Shown: in pieces, positions 36,413-44,486 of the stretch
Layout: each line of letters starts with the position of its first letter
Position numbering within the stretch: the first letter of the stretch is position 1
From: Pseudomonas sp. URMO17WK12:I2
GTDB taxonomy: Bacteria > Pseudomonadota > Gammaproteobacteria > Pseudomonadales > Pseudomonadaceae
Reading direction: 5' to 3'
Assembly (NCBI RefSeq): GCF_003253735.1
Contig: NZ_QKYW01000001.1
Location: 62,001-126,000 of the forward strand
DNA: 64,000 bases
Position numbers and translations under genes: made by a program
Notes under the pieces: model-generated
What the model saw: the letters and a program-made list of their open reading frames with translations, nothing else
Told to the model about the DNA's origin: nothing
The model's database searches: none

Positions 36413-39153
36413 TGAGCGGCCGCGCCACGCACTCCACCGCCTCGACCTGCTGCTACTGCGGCGTCGGCTGCGGCGTACTGATCGAGCATGACGGCGAGCG
36501 CATCCTCGGTGTCAGTGGCGACCCGGCGCACCCGGCCAATTTCGGCAAGCTGTGCAGCAAGGGCGCTTCGCTGCACCTGACCGGCGACCTCGCCGCCCGC
36601 GCGCTGTATCCCGAACTGCGCCTGGGCAAGGGCCTGGGCCGTACTCGCACCGACTGGAACAGTGCCCTGGATCACGCCGCCGAGGTATTCGCCGACACCA
36701 TCCGCGAACACGGCCCGGACAGCGTCGCCTTCTACATTTCCGGGCAGTTGCTGACCGAGGACTACTACGCCTTCAACAAGCTGGCCCGCGCCCTGGTCGG
36801 CACCAACAATATCGACAGCAATTCGCGCCTGTGCATGTCCTCGGCGGTGGTCGGCTACAAACGCAGCCTGGGCGCCGATGCGCCGCCCTGCTCATACGAA
36901 GACATCGAGCAGGCCCACACCCTGCTGATCATCGGCAGCAACATGGCCTACGCCCACCCGATCCTGTTTCGGCGCCTGGAAGCGGCCAAGGCCGACAATC
37001 CAGAGATGAAGGTGATCGTCGTCGACCCGCGGCGCACCGACACCTGCGCAGTGGCCGACCTGCACCTGGCCATCGCCCCCGGCAGCGATGTGGCGCTGCT
37101 GCACGGCGTATTGCATCTGTTGCTGGAACAAGGACGGATCGACCACGCCTTTATCGCGGCCCACACCGAAGGTTTCGATTCGCTGCAAACCCTGGTCGCC
37201 GACTACCCACCCGCCCGCGTCGCCGAGCTGTGCGCCATCGACGAAGCCGACTTGCGCCGCTGCGCCGACTGGATCGGCAGCTCGCCGCGCTTTCTGTCGC
37301 TGTGGTGCATGGGCGTCAACCAATCCACCGCCGGTACCGCCAAGAACGCCGCGATCATCAACCTGCACCTGGCCACCGGGCAGATCGGCAAGATCGGCAG
37401 CGGGCCCTTTTCCCTCACCGGCCAACCCAATGCCATGGGCGGTCGGGAAACCGGCAGCCTGTCCAACCTGCTACCGGGCCACCGTGAGGTCGCCAATCCC
37501 GAGCACCGCGCCGAAGTCGCCGCCTACTGGGGCGTCGACACGCTGCCGGAAACGCCGGGGCTTAGCGCTATCGAACTGTTCGACGCGGTGGGCAGCGGCA
37601 AGATCAAGGCGCTGTGGATAGCCTGCACCAACCCGGCTCAATCGATGCCCGACCAGCACAAGGTTCATCAGGCCCTGCGCGACTGCCCGTTCGTGGTGGT
37701 GCAGGAAGCGTTCACGACCACTGAAACCTGCCGCTATGCCGACCTGCTGCTGCCCGCTGCCAGCTGGGGCGAAAAGGAAGGCACGGTGACCAACTCCGAG
37801 CGCCGCGTCAGTCGCGTGCGCCGTGCGGTAGCGGCACCTGGCGAGGCGCGCGCCGACTGGGCGATTACCTGCGACTTCGCCCGCCGCCTGGAAGCCCGGC
37901 TGCCAGCTACAGCTGTCGGCCTTTTCGCCTTCAACAAACCCGAGCAACTGTTCGAGGAATACAAGGTGCTGACCCGTCGGCGCGACCTGGACCTGAGTGG
38001 GCTCGGTTATGCCCTGCTGGAAGCGCGTGGCCCACAGCAATGGCCATTTCCCGAAGGAGCCAGACAAGGTACGACGCGCCTCTATGGTGATGGCCATTTC
38101 CCAAGCGCCAGTGGTCGCGCACGCTTTATCACCGAGGCGTATCAGCCACCCAGGGAGCAACGCGATGAACGCTATCCGCTGACGCTCAACACCGGTCGTT
38201 TGCGTGACCAGTGGCACGGCATGAGCCGCACCGGCACCGCAGCGCGGCTGTTCGCCCATGTCGAAGAACCGCTGCTCGGCCTGCACCCCCAGGACATGGC
38301 GCAGCGGCAGTTGCAGGACGGCGCACTGGTCGAGGTGCGCAGCCGCCGTGGCGCGCTGGTGCTGCGTGTGCAGGTCGATAACAGCCTGCAAGCGGGGCAG
38401 GCCTTCCTGCCGATGCACTGGGGCGATCGCTTTCTCAAGGGGCTGGGCATCAATGCCCTGACCCTGCCAGCCTTCGATCCACTGTCCAGGCAACCCGAGT
38501 TCAAGCACGCGGGTATCGAAGTGCAGGCCATCGAACTGCCCTGGACCTTCCAGGCGCTGATCGAGGGCGATGTACAACAACGCCTGGAAGCGCTACGCCC
38601 GCTATGTGAGCGCTTCGCCTATGCCAGCTTTGGCCTGGTCGGTCGCGATACCTCAGCCCTGATGCTGCGCGCCGCCCATCATCACGCCCCCGCGGCGGAG
38701 CTGCTCGATCAGCTGCACCAGCAGCTTGGCCTGAGCAATGGCCCGCTGATGCGCTACGACGACCCGCGCGAAGGCCAGGGCTGCATGCCCATTCACAAAC
38801 GCGTGCGCATCGAAGATGGCCGCCTCACCGGTTTTGCCCTGAGTGGCGAAACCCGAGCACGCAACTGGCTGCGCGAACTCTGGCAGAACCAGACCTCACT
38901 CGATGACGACAGCGGCCGCGCCTTGCGCCGCTGGCTGCTGGCGCCCGTGGAAAGCCCACCCGGTGAAACCCGCGCACGTGCTGGCAAAACCTTGTGCACC
39001 TGCATGAACGTCAGCGAAACCGCCGTGCGCGAGGGCATCGAGCGCGGCTGCGACCTGAATGCGCTGAAACAGAATCTCGGTTGCGGCACTCAGTGCGGCT
39101 CCTGCGTACCGGAAATCAAGCGCCTGCTGGCGCTGCAGACCATCGAAGCCTAG
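36412..39153 (+). CDS. nasA: Assimilatory nitrate reductase, molybdenum catalytic subunit
   Basis: 913 residues, cytoplasmic. Reduces nitrate to nitrite. The N-terminal [4Fe-4S] motif is C13-x2-C16-x3-C20 with Cys48 (KLCSKG). The Mo-bis-MGD domains follow (NIDSNSRLCMSSAVVGYK, GSNMAYAHPILFRRLEAAK, WCMGVNQSTAGTAKNAAIINLHLATGQIG, GRETGSLSNLLPGHR) and then the molydopterin-binding domain (LNTGRLRDQWHGMSRTG). The last ~60 residues form a BFD-like [2Fe-2S] domain (LCTCMNVSETAVREGIERG...CGTQCGSC), which takes electrons from the reductase. Length fits NasA. Confidence 0.95.
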   Translation: MSGRATHSTASTCCYCGVGCGVLIEHDGERILGVSGDPAHPANFGKLCSKGASLHLTGDLAARALYPELRLGKGLGRTRTDWNSALDHAAEVFADTIREHGPDSVAFYISGQLLTEDYYAFNKLARALVGTNNIDSNSRLCMSSAVVGYKRSLGADAPPCSYEDIEQAHTLLIIGSNMAYAHPILFRRLEAAKADNPEMKVIVVDPRRTDTCAVADLHLAIAPGSDVALLHGVLHLLLEQGRIDHAFIAAHTEGFDSLQTLVADYPPARVAELCAIDEADLRRCADWIGSSPRFLSLWCMGVNQSTAGTAKNAAIINLHLATGQIGKIGSGPFSLTGQPNAMGGRETGSLSNLLPGHREVANPEHRAEVAAYWGVDTLPETPGLSAIELFDAVGSGKIKALWIACTNPAQSMPDQHKVHQALRDCPFVVVQEAFTTTETCRYADLLLPAASWGEKEGTVTNSERRVSRVRRAVAAPGEARADWAITCDFARRLEARLPATAVGLFAFNKPEQLFEEYKVLTRRRDLDLSGLGYALLEARGPQQWPFPEGARQGTTRLYGDGHFPSASGRARFITEAYQPPREQRDERYPLTLNTGRLRDQWHGMSRTGTAARLFAHVEEPLLGLHPQDMAQRQLQDGALVEVRSRRGALVLRVQVDNSLQAGQAFLPMHWGDRFLKGLGINALTLPAFDPLSRQPEFKHAGIEVQAIELPWTFQALIEGDVQQRLEALRPLCERFAYASFGLVGRDTSALMLRAAHHHAPAAELLDQLHQQLGLSNGPLMRYDDPREGQGCMPIHKRVRIEDGRLTGFALSGETRARNWLRELWQNQTSLDDDSGRALRRWLLAPVESPPGETRARAGKTLCTCMNVSETAVREGIERGCDLNALKQNLGCGTQCGSCVPEIKRLLALQTIEA

Positions 39154-39208
39154 CGAAAAACTGGGAAATACGAGAACCCTGCTCAAGTCTCGCGAGCTAG
39201 AGCAATGC

Positions 39209-39345
39209 AAGGCCTAGGCGGCCCCGCAAAAACAGGCGAGGACCGGTCGGAGTCGCGCTCGACTTTACGAGTTGTAAATGAGCAGTCCGACTGGGCTGGC
39301 ATTCCAGCCTGTTTTTAACGCCGCAGGGCCGACGCGCAGCAGACT
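39209..39345. repeat. Structured intergenic palindrome, possible relative of the 30771 element
   Basis: AAAAACAGGC (39228-39237) pairs with GCCTGTTTTT (39307-39316), with further pairing of GGCCC/GGGCC outside. The loop contains CTTTACGAGTTGTAAATGAG, similar in layout to the loop of the 30771 element (TTTA-N7-TAAATGAG). It lies between nasA and cobA. Confidence 0.5.
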
Positions 39346-39375
39346 TTAGCTGGTTCTAAAGAGAGGAATACCGTG

Positions 39376-40122
39376 ATGAATCCAAGCGTATGGCTGATCG
39401 GCGCCGGCCCCGGCGACCCGGAACTGCTCACTCTCAAGGCGGTGCGCGCCCTCGGTCTGGCCGATGTGGTACTGATCGATGATCTGGTCAACCCACAGGT
39501 GCTGGAGCACTGCCCTGGCGCCCGGGTGCTTCGCGTCGGCAAGCGTGGCGGCTGCCGCTCGACGCCACAAGCGTTCATCCACCGCCTGATGCTGCGCTAC
39601 GCCCGCCAGGGCAAGGTAGTGGCGCGCCTCAAGGGCGGCGACCCATGCATTTTTGGCCGCGGCGGCGAAGAAGCCGAGTGGCTGGCCGAGCGCGGCGTGC
39701 ACTGCGAGATCGTCAACGGCATCACCGCCGGCCTGGCTGCGGCGACTCGCTGCGGCATATCCCTGACCCTGCGCGGCATCGCCCGTGGGGTGACGCTGGT
39801 CACCGCCCATACCCAGGACGGCAGCTCGCCGAACTGGCAGGCGCTGGCCCAGGGTGGCACCACGCTGGTGGTGTACATGGGCATCGCTACCCTGGCCGAC
39901 ACCCGCCAACACCTGCTCGATGCGGGCATGACGGCAGACACCGCAGTGGCGATGATCGAAAACGCCTCGCTGCCCGATCAGCGCGAATGCCGCAGCACGC
40001 TGCAGGCGATGGCCGATGACGCCCAGGCCTTCAAGCTGAAGAGTCCGGCCATTCTGGTGATCGGCGATGTGGTCGGCGCGGCCACTCTGGCGGTCGAACA
40101 GCTGCAATTGCACAGTGCCTGA
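39376..40122 (+). CDS. cobA: Uroporphyrinogen-III C-methyltransferase
   Basis: 248 residues. Transfers two methyl groups from SAM to uroporphyrinogen III to give precorrin-2, precursor of siroheme (nitrite and sulfite reductases) and cobalamin. Signatures: VWLIGAGPGDPELLTLKAVRAL, RVGKRGG, VVARLKGGDPCIFGRGGEEAEWL, VVNGITAGLAAA (as EIVNGITAGLAAATRCG) and TLVVYMGI. It is a stand-alone CobA without the CysG dehydrogenase/ferrochelatase half. GAGAGGAA at 39361 and ATG at 39376 define the start; a GTG three bases upstream is also in frame. Position after nasA fits siroheme supply for nitrite reduction. Confidence 0.95.
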   Translation: MNPSVWLIGAGPGDPELLTLKAVRALGLADVVLIDDLVNPQVLEHCPGARVLRVGKRGGCRSTPQAFIHRLMLRYARQGKVVARLKGGDPCIFGRGGEEAEWLAERGVHCEIVNGITAGLAAATRCGISLTLRGIARGVTLVTAHTQDGSSPNWQALAQGGTTLVVYMGIATLADTRQHLLDAGMTADTAVAMIENASLPDQRECRSTLQAMADDAQAFKLKSPAILVIGDVVGAATLAVEQLQLHSA

Positions 40123-40262
40123 AGGCGGCTGGCAATGCGCGCTTGAGCCCGGAGGAGGCTCATCGTAGAGCCCCGCCGCGTCCCTGACAGGTAGCACCGC
40201 AGCCAAGCTGGACTGCTAATTGCACTGTTCTGGTTCAACACTGCGACCGATAAGACGCCCCC

Positions 40263-41570
40263 ATGCCCGATCACAAAATGCCTCCCACCCTGCGTTTCAT
40301 GCTCGCCGCCCGCCGTTGCGAGCTGCAGAGCCTGGAAAGCCTGTCCGTCACCTGCGAGCTGGTCACCCGGATCAGCCAACTGGTGCACCAGTTGCAAAAG
40401 GAACGGGGCTATTCGAACGTCTATCTGGGCAATCAGACGGATCGCTACCTGCACCATCTTGATGCACACAGCGCAGGTTCCGCGGCCGTGGAGCGCGAGG
40501 TGCACGACTTTTTTGTGTCCATGGATATCGCCCAGGCCAACACCGCCGACCGCGCCCGCCTGTTCAGCCGTATCGCCTACGTGCTGCACGGCTTCGAAGA
40601 ACTGCCCGGCATGCGCCGGCGTATCCGCGAGCGGCACCTGTCTCCTCGCCAGGCGACTCAGGCCTTTACCCGGTTGATTGGCGGGCTGCTGGCGGTGGTC
40701 TTCGAAGCAGCTGATACCGCCGTAGATCCGGGTATCACCCGGGTGCTGGTGGCGCTGTTCAACTTCATGCAGGGCAAGGAACTCGCCGGCCAGGAGCGTG
40801 CGGTCGGCGTCGAAGGTTTTTCTCGCGGTTACTTCGATGACGAGCTGCAAGCGCGACTGCTGCACCTGCAGGAAGGCCAGGAGCGCTGCTTCGACATATT
40901 CGGCGAATTCGCCGACGCCGAGGCCAACGCCCTGTGGCAACAAATCCTCAGCACCGATACCGTAGTCCAGGTGATCAGCCTGCGCGGCGTCGCCAAGCGC
41001 ACCTCGGTCGAAGCGCAAATAGATCCGGGGTTGTGCGAACCGTGGTTCGAGCTCAACACCCTGCGCATCGACGCCATGAAACAGGTCGAAAGCCACCTGA
41101 CCCAACGCCTGCTCGAACGCTGCCGGCGCAGCATCGCCGAAGCCCATGCCGACCTGGATAACCACCGCGCGCTGCTCGGCCGCGTGGCACAGATGGATGC
41201 CGGTAGCGACCAGGCGCTGCTGTTCAGCGTGCACAGCAGCACCCTCGACGTCCCACCTCAGGACGCCGTAGGCAACCACCTGGCCCGCTCGGTGCTGGAC
41301 CTTCTCCATGAGCAGAACCAGCGCCTGCAGCAGGTCAGTGACGAGCTGCAGGAAACCCGCGAAACGCTCAATGAGCGCAAGCTGATCGAACGCGCCAAGA
41401 AGCTGCTGATGAACGACTACCGTCTCAGCGAGGAAGACGCTTACGCGCGCCTGCGCCAATCGGCCATGGAGCGCAGCATGCGCCTGGTCGACGTCGCTCA
41501 GAGCCTGCTCACCTTCGCCGCGCGCAAGGGCCAGGAAAAGCCGCGAAGCGACAAGGCCCGGCGCGGCTGA
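40263..41570 (+). CDS. nasR: Nitrate/nitrite-sensing ANTAR antiterminator, NasR-like
   Basis: 435 residues, cytoplasmic. The N-terminal two-thirds (about 35-300) form an all-helical NIT nitrate/nitrite-sensing domain: ITRISQLVHQLQKERGYSNVYLG and FSRIAYVLHGFEELPGMRRRI. The last ~60 residues (KLIERAKKLLMNDYRLSEEDAYARLRQSAMERSMRLVDVAQSLL) are an ANTAR RNA-binding domain. In Klebsiella NasR, nitrate binding lets ANTAR bind the nasF leader and prevent termination. Both nitrate operons here have leader terminators, so this protein is their probable regulator. Its gene lies between them and has no leader terminator of its own that I can see. Confidence 0.9.
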   Translation: MPDHKMPPTLRFMLAARRCELQSLESLSVTCELVTRISQLVHQLQKERGYSNVYLGNQTDRYLHHLDAHSAGSAAVEREVHDFFVSMDIAQANTADRARLFSRIAYVLHGFEELPGMRRRIRERHLSPRQATQAFTRLIGGLLAVVFEAADTAVDPGITRVLVALFNFMQGKELAGQERAVGVEGFSRGYFDDELQARLLHLQEGQERCFDIFGEFADAEANALWQQILSTDTVVQVISLRGVAKRTSVEAQIDPGLCEPWFELNTLRIDAMKQVESHLTQRLLERCRRSIAEAHADLDNHRALLGRVAQMDAGSDQALLFSVHSSTLDVPPQDAVGNHLARSVLDLLHEQNQRLQQVSDELQETRETLNERKLIERAKKLLMNDYRLSEEDAYARLRQSAMERSMRLVDVAQSLLTFAARKGQEKPRSDKARRG

Positions 41571-41680
41571 GAAAGCTGTGCTTTCTGCCGAGCATCACTC
41601 GCCAGCCCCGCTTGGAATCTGCTCACGAGCATTCGGCGTAAGCCATCCGTCATGGCTGCAAGGTGGCGAAAGCGGCCCCT

Positions 41681-41756
41681 CGTAGGGTGGACGACGCTTC
41701 ATCCGTCCACCGCTCTACCATCGCAATGGTGGACAAAAAAGCGTTGTCCACCTACG
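41681..41756. repeat. GTAGGGTGGA-type intergenic palindrome
   Basis: CGTAGGGTGGACGACGCTT pairs with AAGCGTTGTCCACCTACG at the other end; an inner pair GTCCACC/GGTGGAC gives a second hairpin. The GTAGGGTGG end is familiar from pseudomonad intergenic repeats. Confidence 0.75.
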
Positions 41757-41770
41757 GGCTGATGATTACT

Positions 41771-41855
41771 TGTGGGAGCGGGCCATGCCCGCGAAAAATC
41801 ACGGGCATGGCCCGTTCCCACAGGTAAAGCAACGATGTCCGCTTCTGCCTTATTG
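41771..41855. repeat. REP-like palindrome, copy B, with conserved flank
   Basis: TTGTGGGAGCGGGCCATGCC and its inverted partner GGCATGGCCCGTTCCCACA, separated by CGCGAAAAATCACG. The right flank (41820-41855, CAGGTAAAGCAACGATGTCC and onward to GCTTCTGCCTT) is identical, inverted, to the left flank of copy C. The remaining gap between nasR and nrtA (41571-42285) holds the 41681 repeat, this element and the nrtA leader; otherwise nothing recognisable. Confidence 0.85.
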
Positions 41856-42135
41856 CTGCCTATCCATCGCAAGAAGAGTGTCCCGATACATAGAGGCCAT
41901 AAAGCGCTGAGCGCAGTGCTACCGGCCCAAGCCCGACCCTGTCATGCACCTGCGCCGCGCACTGGAGGCGTCCCGCGCCCCGCTGCTGTGCGATAGCGAC
42001 GGTGACCCGCGTGCTGCGCGGATGGCCATGATGTACCGAAAACGATCCGAAAAGCCTTCCCGCTCAGGCAGTTAACACATCGGTACAGGCTGCTCTGCGG
42101 TCACCACCTGGCCGTCGATTGGGACGACGCAATGG

Positions 42136-42153
42136 CTGGCATGCAACCTGCTA
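42136..42153 (+). promoter_or_regulatory. Sigma-54 (-24/-12) promoter of the nitrate transport operon
   Basis: CTGGCATGCAACCTGCTA has GG (42138-42139) and GC (42150-42151) exactly ten bases apart, matching the TGGCAC-N5-TTGC consensus closely. It parallels the site before the nitrate reductase operon. Confidence 0.75.
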
Positions 42154-42162
42154 AGTCCCTGA

Positions 42163-42260
42163 CAGGGAGGCAGGCTCTGCCCTCCACAATCCGAATTCTG
42201 GACAACGGCGTCCACACTCGACGCAGCCCTGCGCTGCCATGAGCGTGACGCCGTTTTTTT
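42163..42260 (+). terminator. Leader attenuator before the nitrate transport operon
   Basis: From the predicted start point a stable hairpin GGAGGCAG/CTGCCCTCC is followed by GGACAACGGCGTCC, matching 13 of 14 bases of the same element in the reductase leader. A terminator stem follows (AACGGCGTCCACACTC with GAGCGTGACGCCGTT, one bulge and one mismatch), then seven T. It ends 26 bases before the nrtA start. It should block expression unless antiterminated, most likely by the NasR-like protein. Confidence 0.8.
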
Positions 42261-42285
42261 ATGCGTGCCTTTTGGGGAGAACGAG

Positions 42286-43617
42286 ATGGACGACACGCCA
42301 CGCGAACAGCAGAACGCCGAACAAAAAGCCGGCCTGCCACGCCGCACGTTCCTCAAGCAGTCCATGGGGCTGCTGGGCGGTGGTGCCTTGATGAGCCTGC
42401 TGCCGGCGGGCCTGAGCAGTGCGGTCTGGGCTGCCGGCAGCGACGGCCTGGAAACCACCAAGGCCAGGCTTGGCTTTATCGCGCTCACCGATGCCGCGCC
42501 GCTGTTCGTCGCCGAAGAGCTGGGGCTGTTCGCCAAGCACGGCATGACCGACGTGGAAGTGCTCAAGCAATCCTCCTGGGGCACCACCCGCGACAACCTG
42601 GTACTCGGCGCCGGCAGTGGCGGTATCGACGGGGCCCATATCCTCACCCCGATGCCCTACCTGATGGCCGCCGGCAAGATCACCACCAATAACACGCCGC
42701 TGCCGATGGTCCTGCTGGCACGCCTGAACCTCAATGGCCAGGGCATCTCGATCAGCAAGGAATACGCGGACCTCAAGCTCGGTACCGACGCCAGCGCCTT
42801 CAAGCAGGCGGTCGCCGCCAAGCAGGCCAAGGGCCAGAAGATCGCGGCGGCGATGACCTTCCCCGGCGGCACCCATGACCTGTGGCTGCGCTACTGGATG
42901 GCCGCCGGCGGCATCGAGCCGAACAAGGACTTGCCGACCGTGGTCATTCCGCCGCCGCAGATGGTCGCCAACATGAAGGTCGGCAGCATGGACGCCTTCT
43001 GCGTCGGTGAGCCGTGGAACGCCCAGCTGATCAACCAGAACATCGGCTACAGCGCGGTAACTACTGGCGAGCTGTGGGCCAACCACCCGGAAAAGGCCCT
43101 GTCACTGCGCGCCGATTATGTCGCCGCCAACCCCAACGCTACCCGCGCCCTGCTCAAGGCGGTGATGGAAGCGCAGATGTTCTGCGAAGCGGCGGCGAAC
43201 AAGGAACAGGTCGCCGAAATCTGCGCCAAGCGCCGCTGGATCGGTGCCCCGGCCAAGGATCTGCTGGCCCGCCTGCAGGGCAACTTCGATTACGGCAATG
43301 GCCGCGTAGTGGAAAACAGCCCGCACCTGATGCGCTTCTGGAGCGAATTCGCCTCCTATCCCTTCCAGAGCCACGACCTGTGGTTCCTAACCGAAAACAA
43401 ACGCTGGGGCTACCTGCCGAAGGATTTCGACAGCCAGGCGCTGATCGACCAGGTCAACCGCGAGGACATCTGGCGCCAGGCTGCCGCCGAGCTGGGCGTG
43501 CCTGCCGAGCAAATTCCCCAGGGCAAATCCCGCGGTATCGAGACCTTCTTCGACGGCAAGACCTTCGACCCAGAAAACCCGCAAGCCTATCTCGACAGCC
43601 TGGCCCTGAAGGCCTAA
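42286..43617 (+). CDS. nrtA: ABC nitrate importer, Tat-exported substrate-binding protein (NrtA/NasF-like)
   Basis: 443 residues. A twin-arginine signal (PRRTFLKQSMGLLGGGALMSLLPAG) points to export of the folded protein. The CmpA/NrtA binding domain follows: RLGFIALTDAAPLFVAEELGLFAKHGM, SSWGTTRDNLVLGAGSGGIDGAHILTPMPY, TFPGGTHDLWLRYWMAAGG and VGSMDAFCVGEPWN, all typical of nitrate/bicarbonate receptors. The start is set by GGGGAGAA just upstream; an earlier in-frame ATG lies inside the leader. Three genes form the transport operon. Confidence 0.94.
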   Translation: MDDTPREQQNAEQKAGLPRRTFLKQSMGLLGGGALMSLLPAGLSSAVWAAGSDGLETTKARLGFIALTDAAPLFVAEELGLFAKHGMTDVEVLKQSSWGTTRDNLVLGAGSGGIDGAHILTPMPYLMAAGKITTNNTPLPMVLLARLNLNGQGISISKEYADLKLGTDASAFKQAVAAKQAKGQKIAAAMTFPGGTHDLWLRYWMAAGGIEPNKDLPTVVIPPPQMVANMKVGSMDAFCVGEPWNAQLINQNIGYSAVTTGELWANHPEKALSLRADYVAANPNATRALLKAVMEAQMFCEAAANKEQVAEICAKRRWIGAPAKDLLARLQGNFDYGNGRVVENSPHLMRFWSEFASYPFQSHDLWFLTENKRWGYLPKDFDSQALIDQVNREDIWRQAAAELGVPAEQIPQGKSRGIETFFDGKTFDPENPQAYLDSLALKA

Positions 43618-43630
43618 CCGGAGAAACGCC

Positions 43631-44476
43631 ATGAATGCGCCCGTAAAATCGCTGGCCTTACCGGCTGGCGTCATCGCTCCAAGCTGGCTGAAACGCCTGT
43701 CGACAACCCTGATGCAGTCGGTACTGCCACCGCTGGTGATCACCGCCGCGTTGATACTGATCTGGCAACTGTTGTGCAGCGGCTCGAACGCCGCCCTGCC
43801 ACCGCCCAGTCAGGTGATCGAAGACACCTGGGAGCTGATCATCAACCCGTTCTACGACAACGGCGGCACCGATGTCGGCATGGCCTGGCAGCTACTCGCC
43901 AGCCTCGAACGCGTGGCCTACGGCTATGCCCTGGCAGTGGTGGTGGGTGTAGCGCTCGGCGTGCTGGTCGGCCAGTCGACCTGGGCGATGCGCGGCCTTG
44001 ACCCGCTGTTCCAGATCCTGCGTACCGTGCCGCCGCTGGCCTGGCTGCCGCTGTCGCTGGCCGGCTTCAAGGACAGCCACCCTTCGGCGCTGTTCGTGAT
44101 CTTCATCACCGCCATCTGGCCGATCATCATCAACACCTCGGTGGGCATCCGCAACATTCCCGAGGACTATCGCAACGTCGCCAAGGTGCTGCGCCTCAAC
44201 GGACTGGAGTACTTCCACAAGATCATGCTGCCGGCCGCCGCGCCGTACATCTTCTCCGGGCTGCGCATCGGCGTGGGTCTGTCCTGGCTGGCGATCATCG
44301 CCGCCGAGATGCTTATCGGCGGCGTGGGTATCGGCTTCTTCATCTGGGATGCGTGGAACGCATCGCGCATCAGCGACATCATTCTTGCCCTGGTCTACGT
44401 CGGCGTGGTCGGTTTCATACTCGATCGCCTGGTGTTGTTCGTCGGCAATCGCATCACCCGCGGCACATCGGCCTGA
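43631..44476 (+). CDS. nrtB: ABC nitrate importer permease (NrtB-like)
   Basis: 281 residues with about six membrane helices. The binding-protein-dependent permease EAA loop is EDYRNVAKVLRLNGLEYFHKIMLPAAAPYIFSGLRIGVGLSW, the contact site for the ATPase. LRTVPPLAWLPLSLAGF is a family signature. It begins 13 bases after nrtA with GGAGAAACGCC upstream, and its stop overlaps the ribosome-binding site of nrtD. Confidence 0.95.
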   Translation: MNAPVKSLALPAGVIAPSWLKRLSTTLMQSVLPPLVITAALILIWQLLCSGSNAALPPPSQVIEDTWELIINPFYDNGGTDVGMAWQLLASLERVAYGYALAVVVGVALGVLVGQSTWAMRGLDPLFQILRTVPPLAWLPLSLAGFKDSHPSALFVIFITAIWPIIINTSVGIRNIPEDYRNVAKVLRLNGLEYFHKIMLPAAAPYIFSGLRIGVGLSWLAIIAAEMLIGGVGIGFFIWDAWNASRISDIILALVYVGVVGFILDRLVLFVGNRITRGTSA

Positions 44477-44486
44477 GGAGACGGAC

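Noticed and set aside
41944-42075. 43-codon frame (MHLRRALEASRAPLLCDSD...) before the nitrate transporter leader
   Set aside because: Fits local codon use but lacks a ribosome-binding site and any family resemblance; could be a gene remnant, kept out for lack of support.
42112-42130. CGTCG-ATTGGGA-CGACG hairpin as an ANTAR target
   Set aside because: It has an A1/G4-like loop but lies upstream of the predicted sigma-54 start point, so it would not be in the leader RNA.
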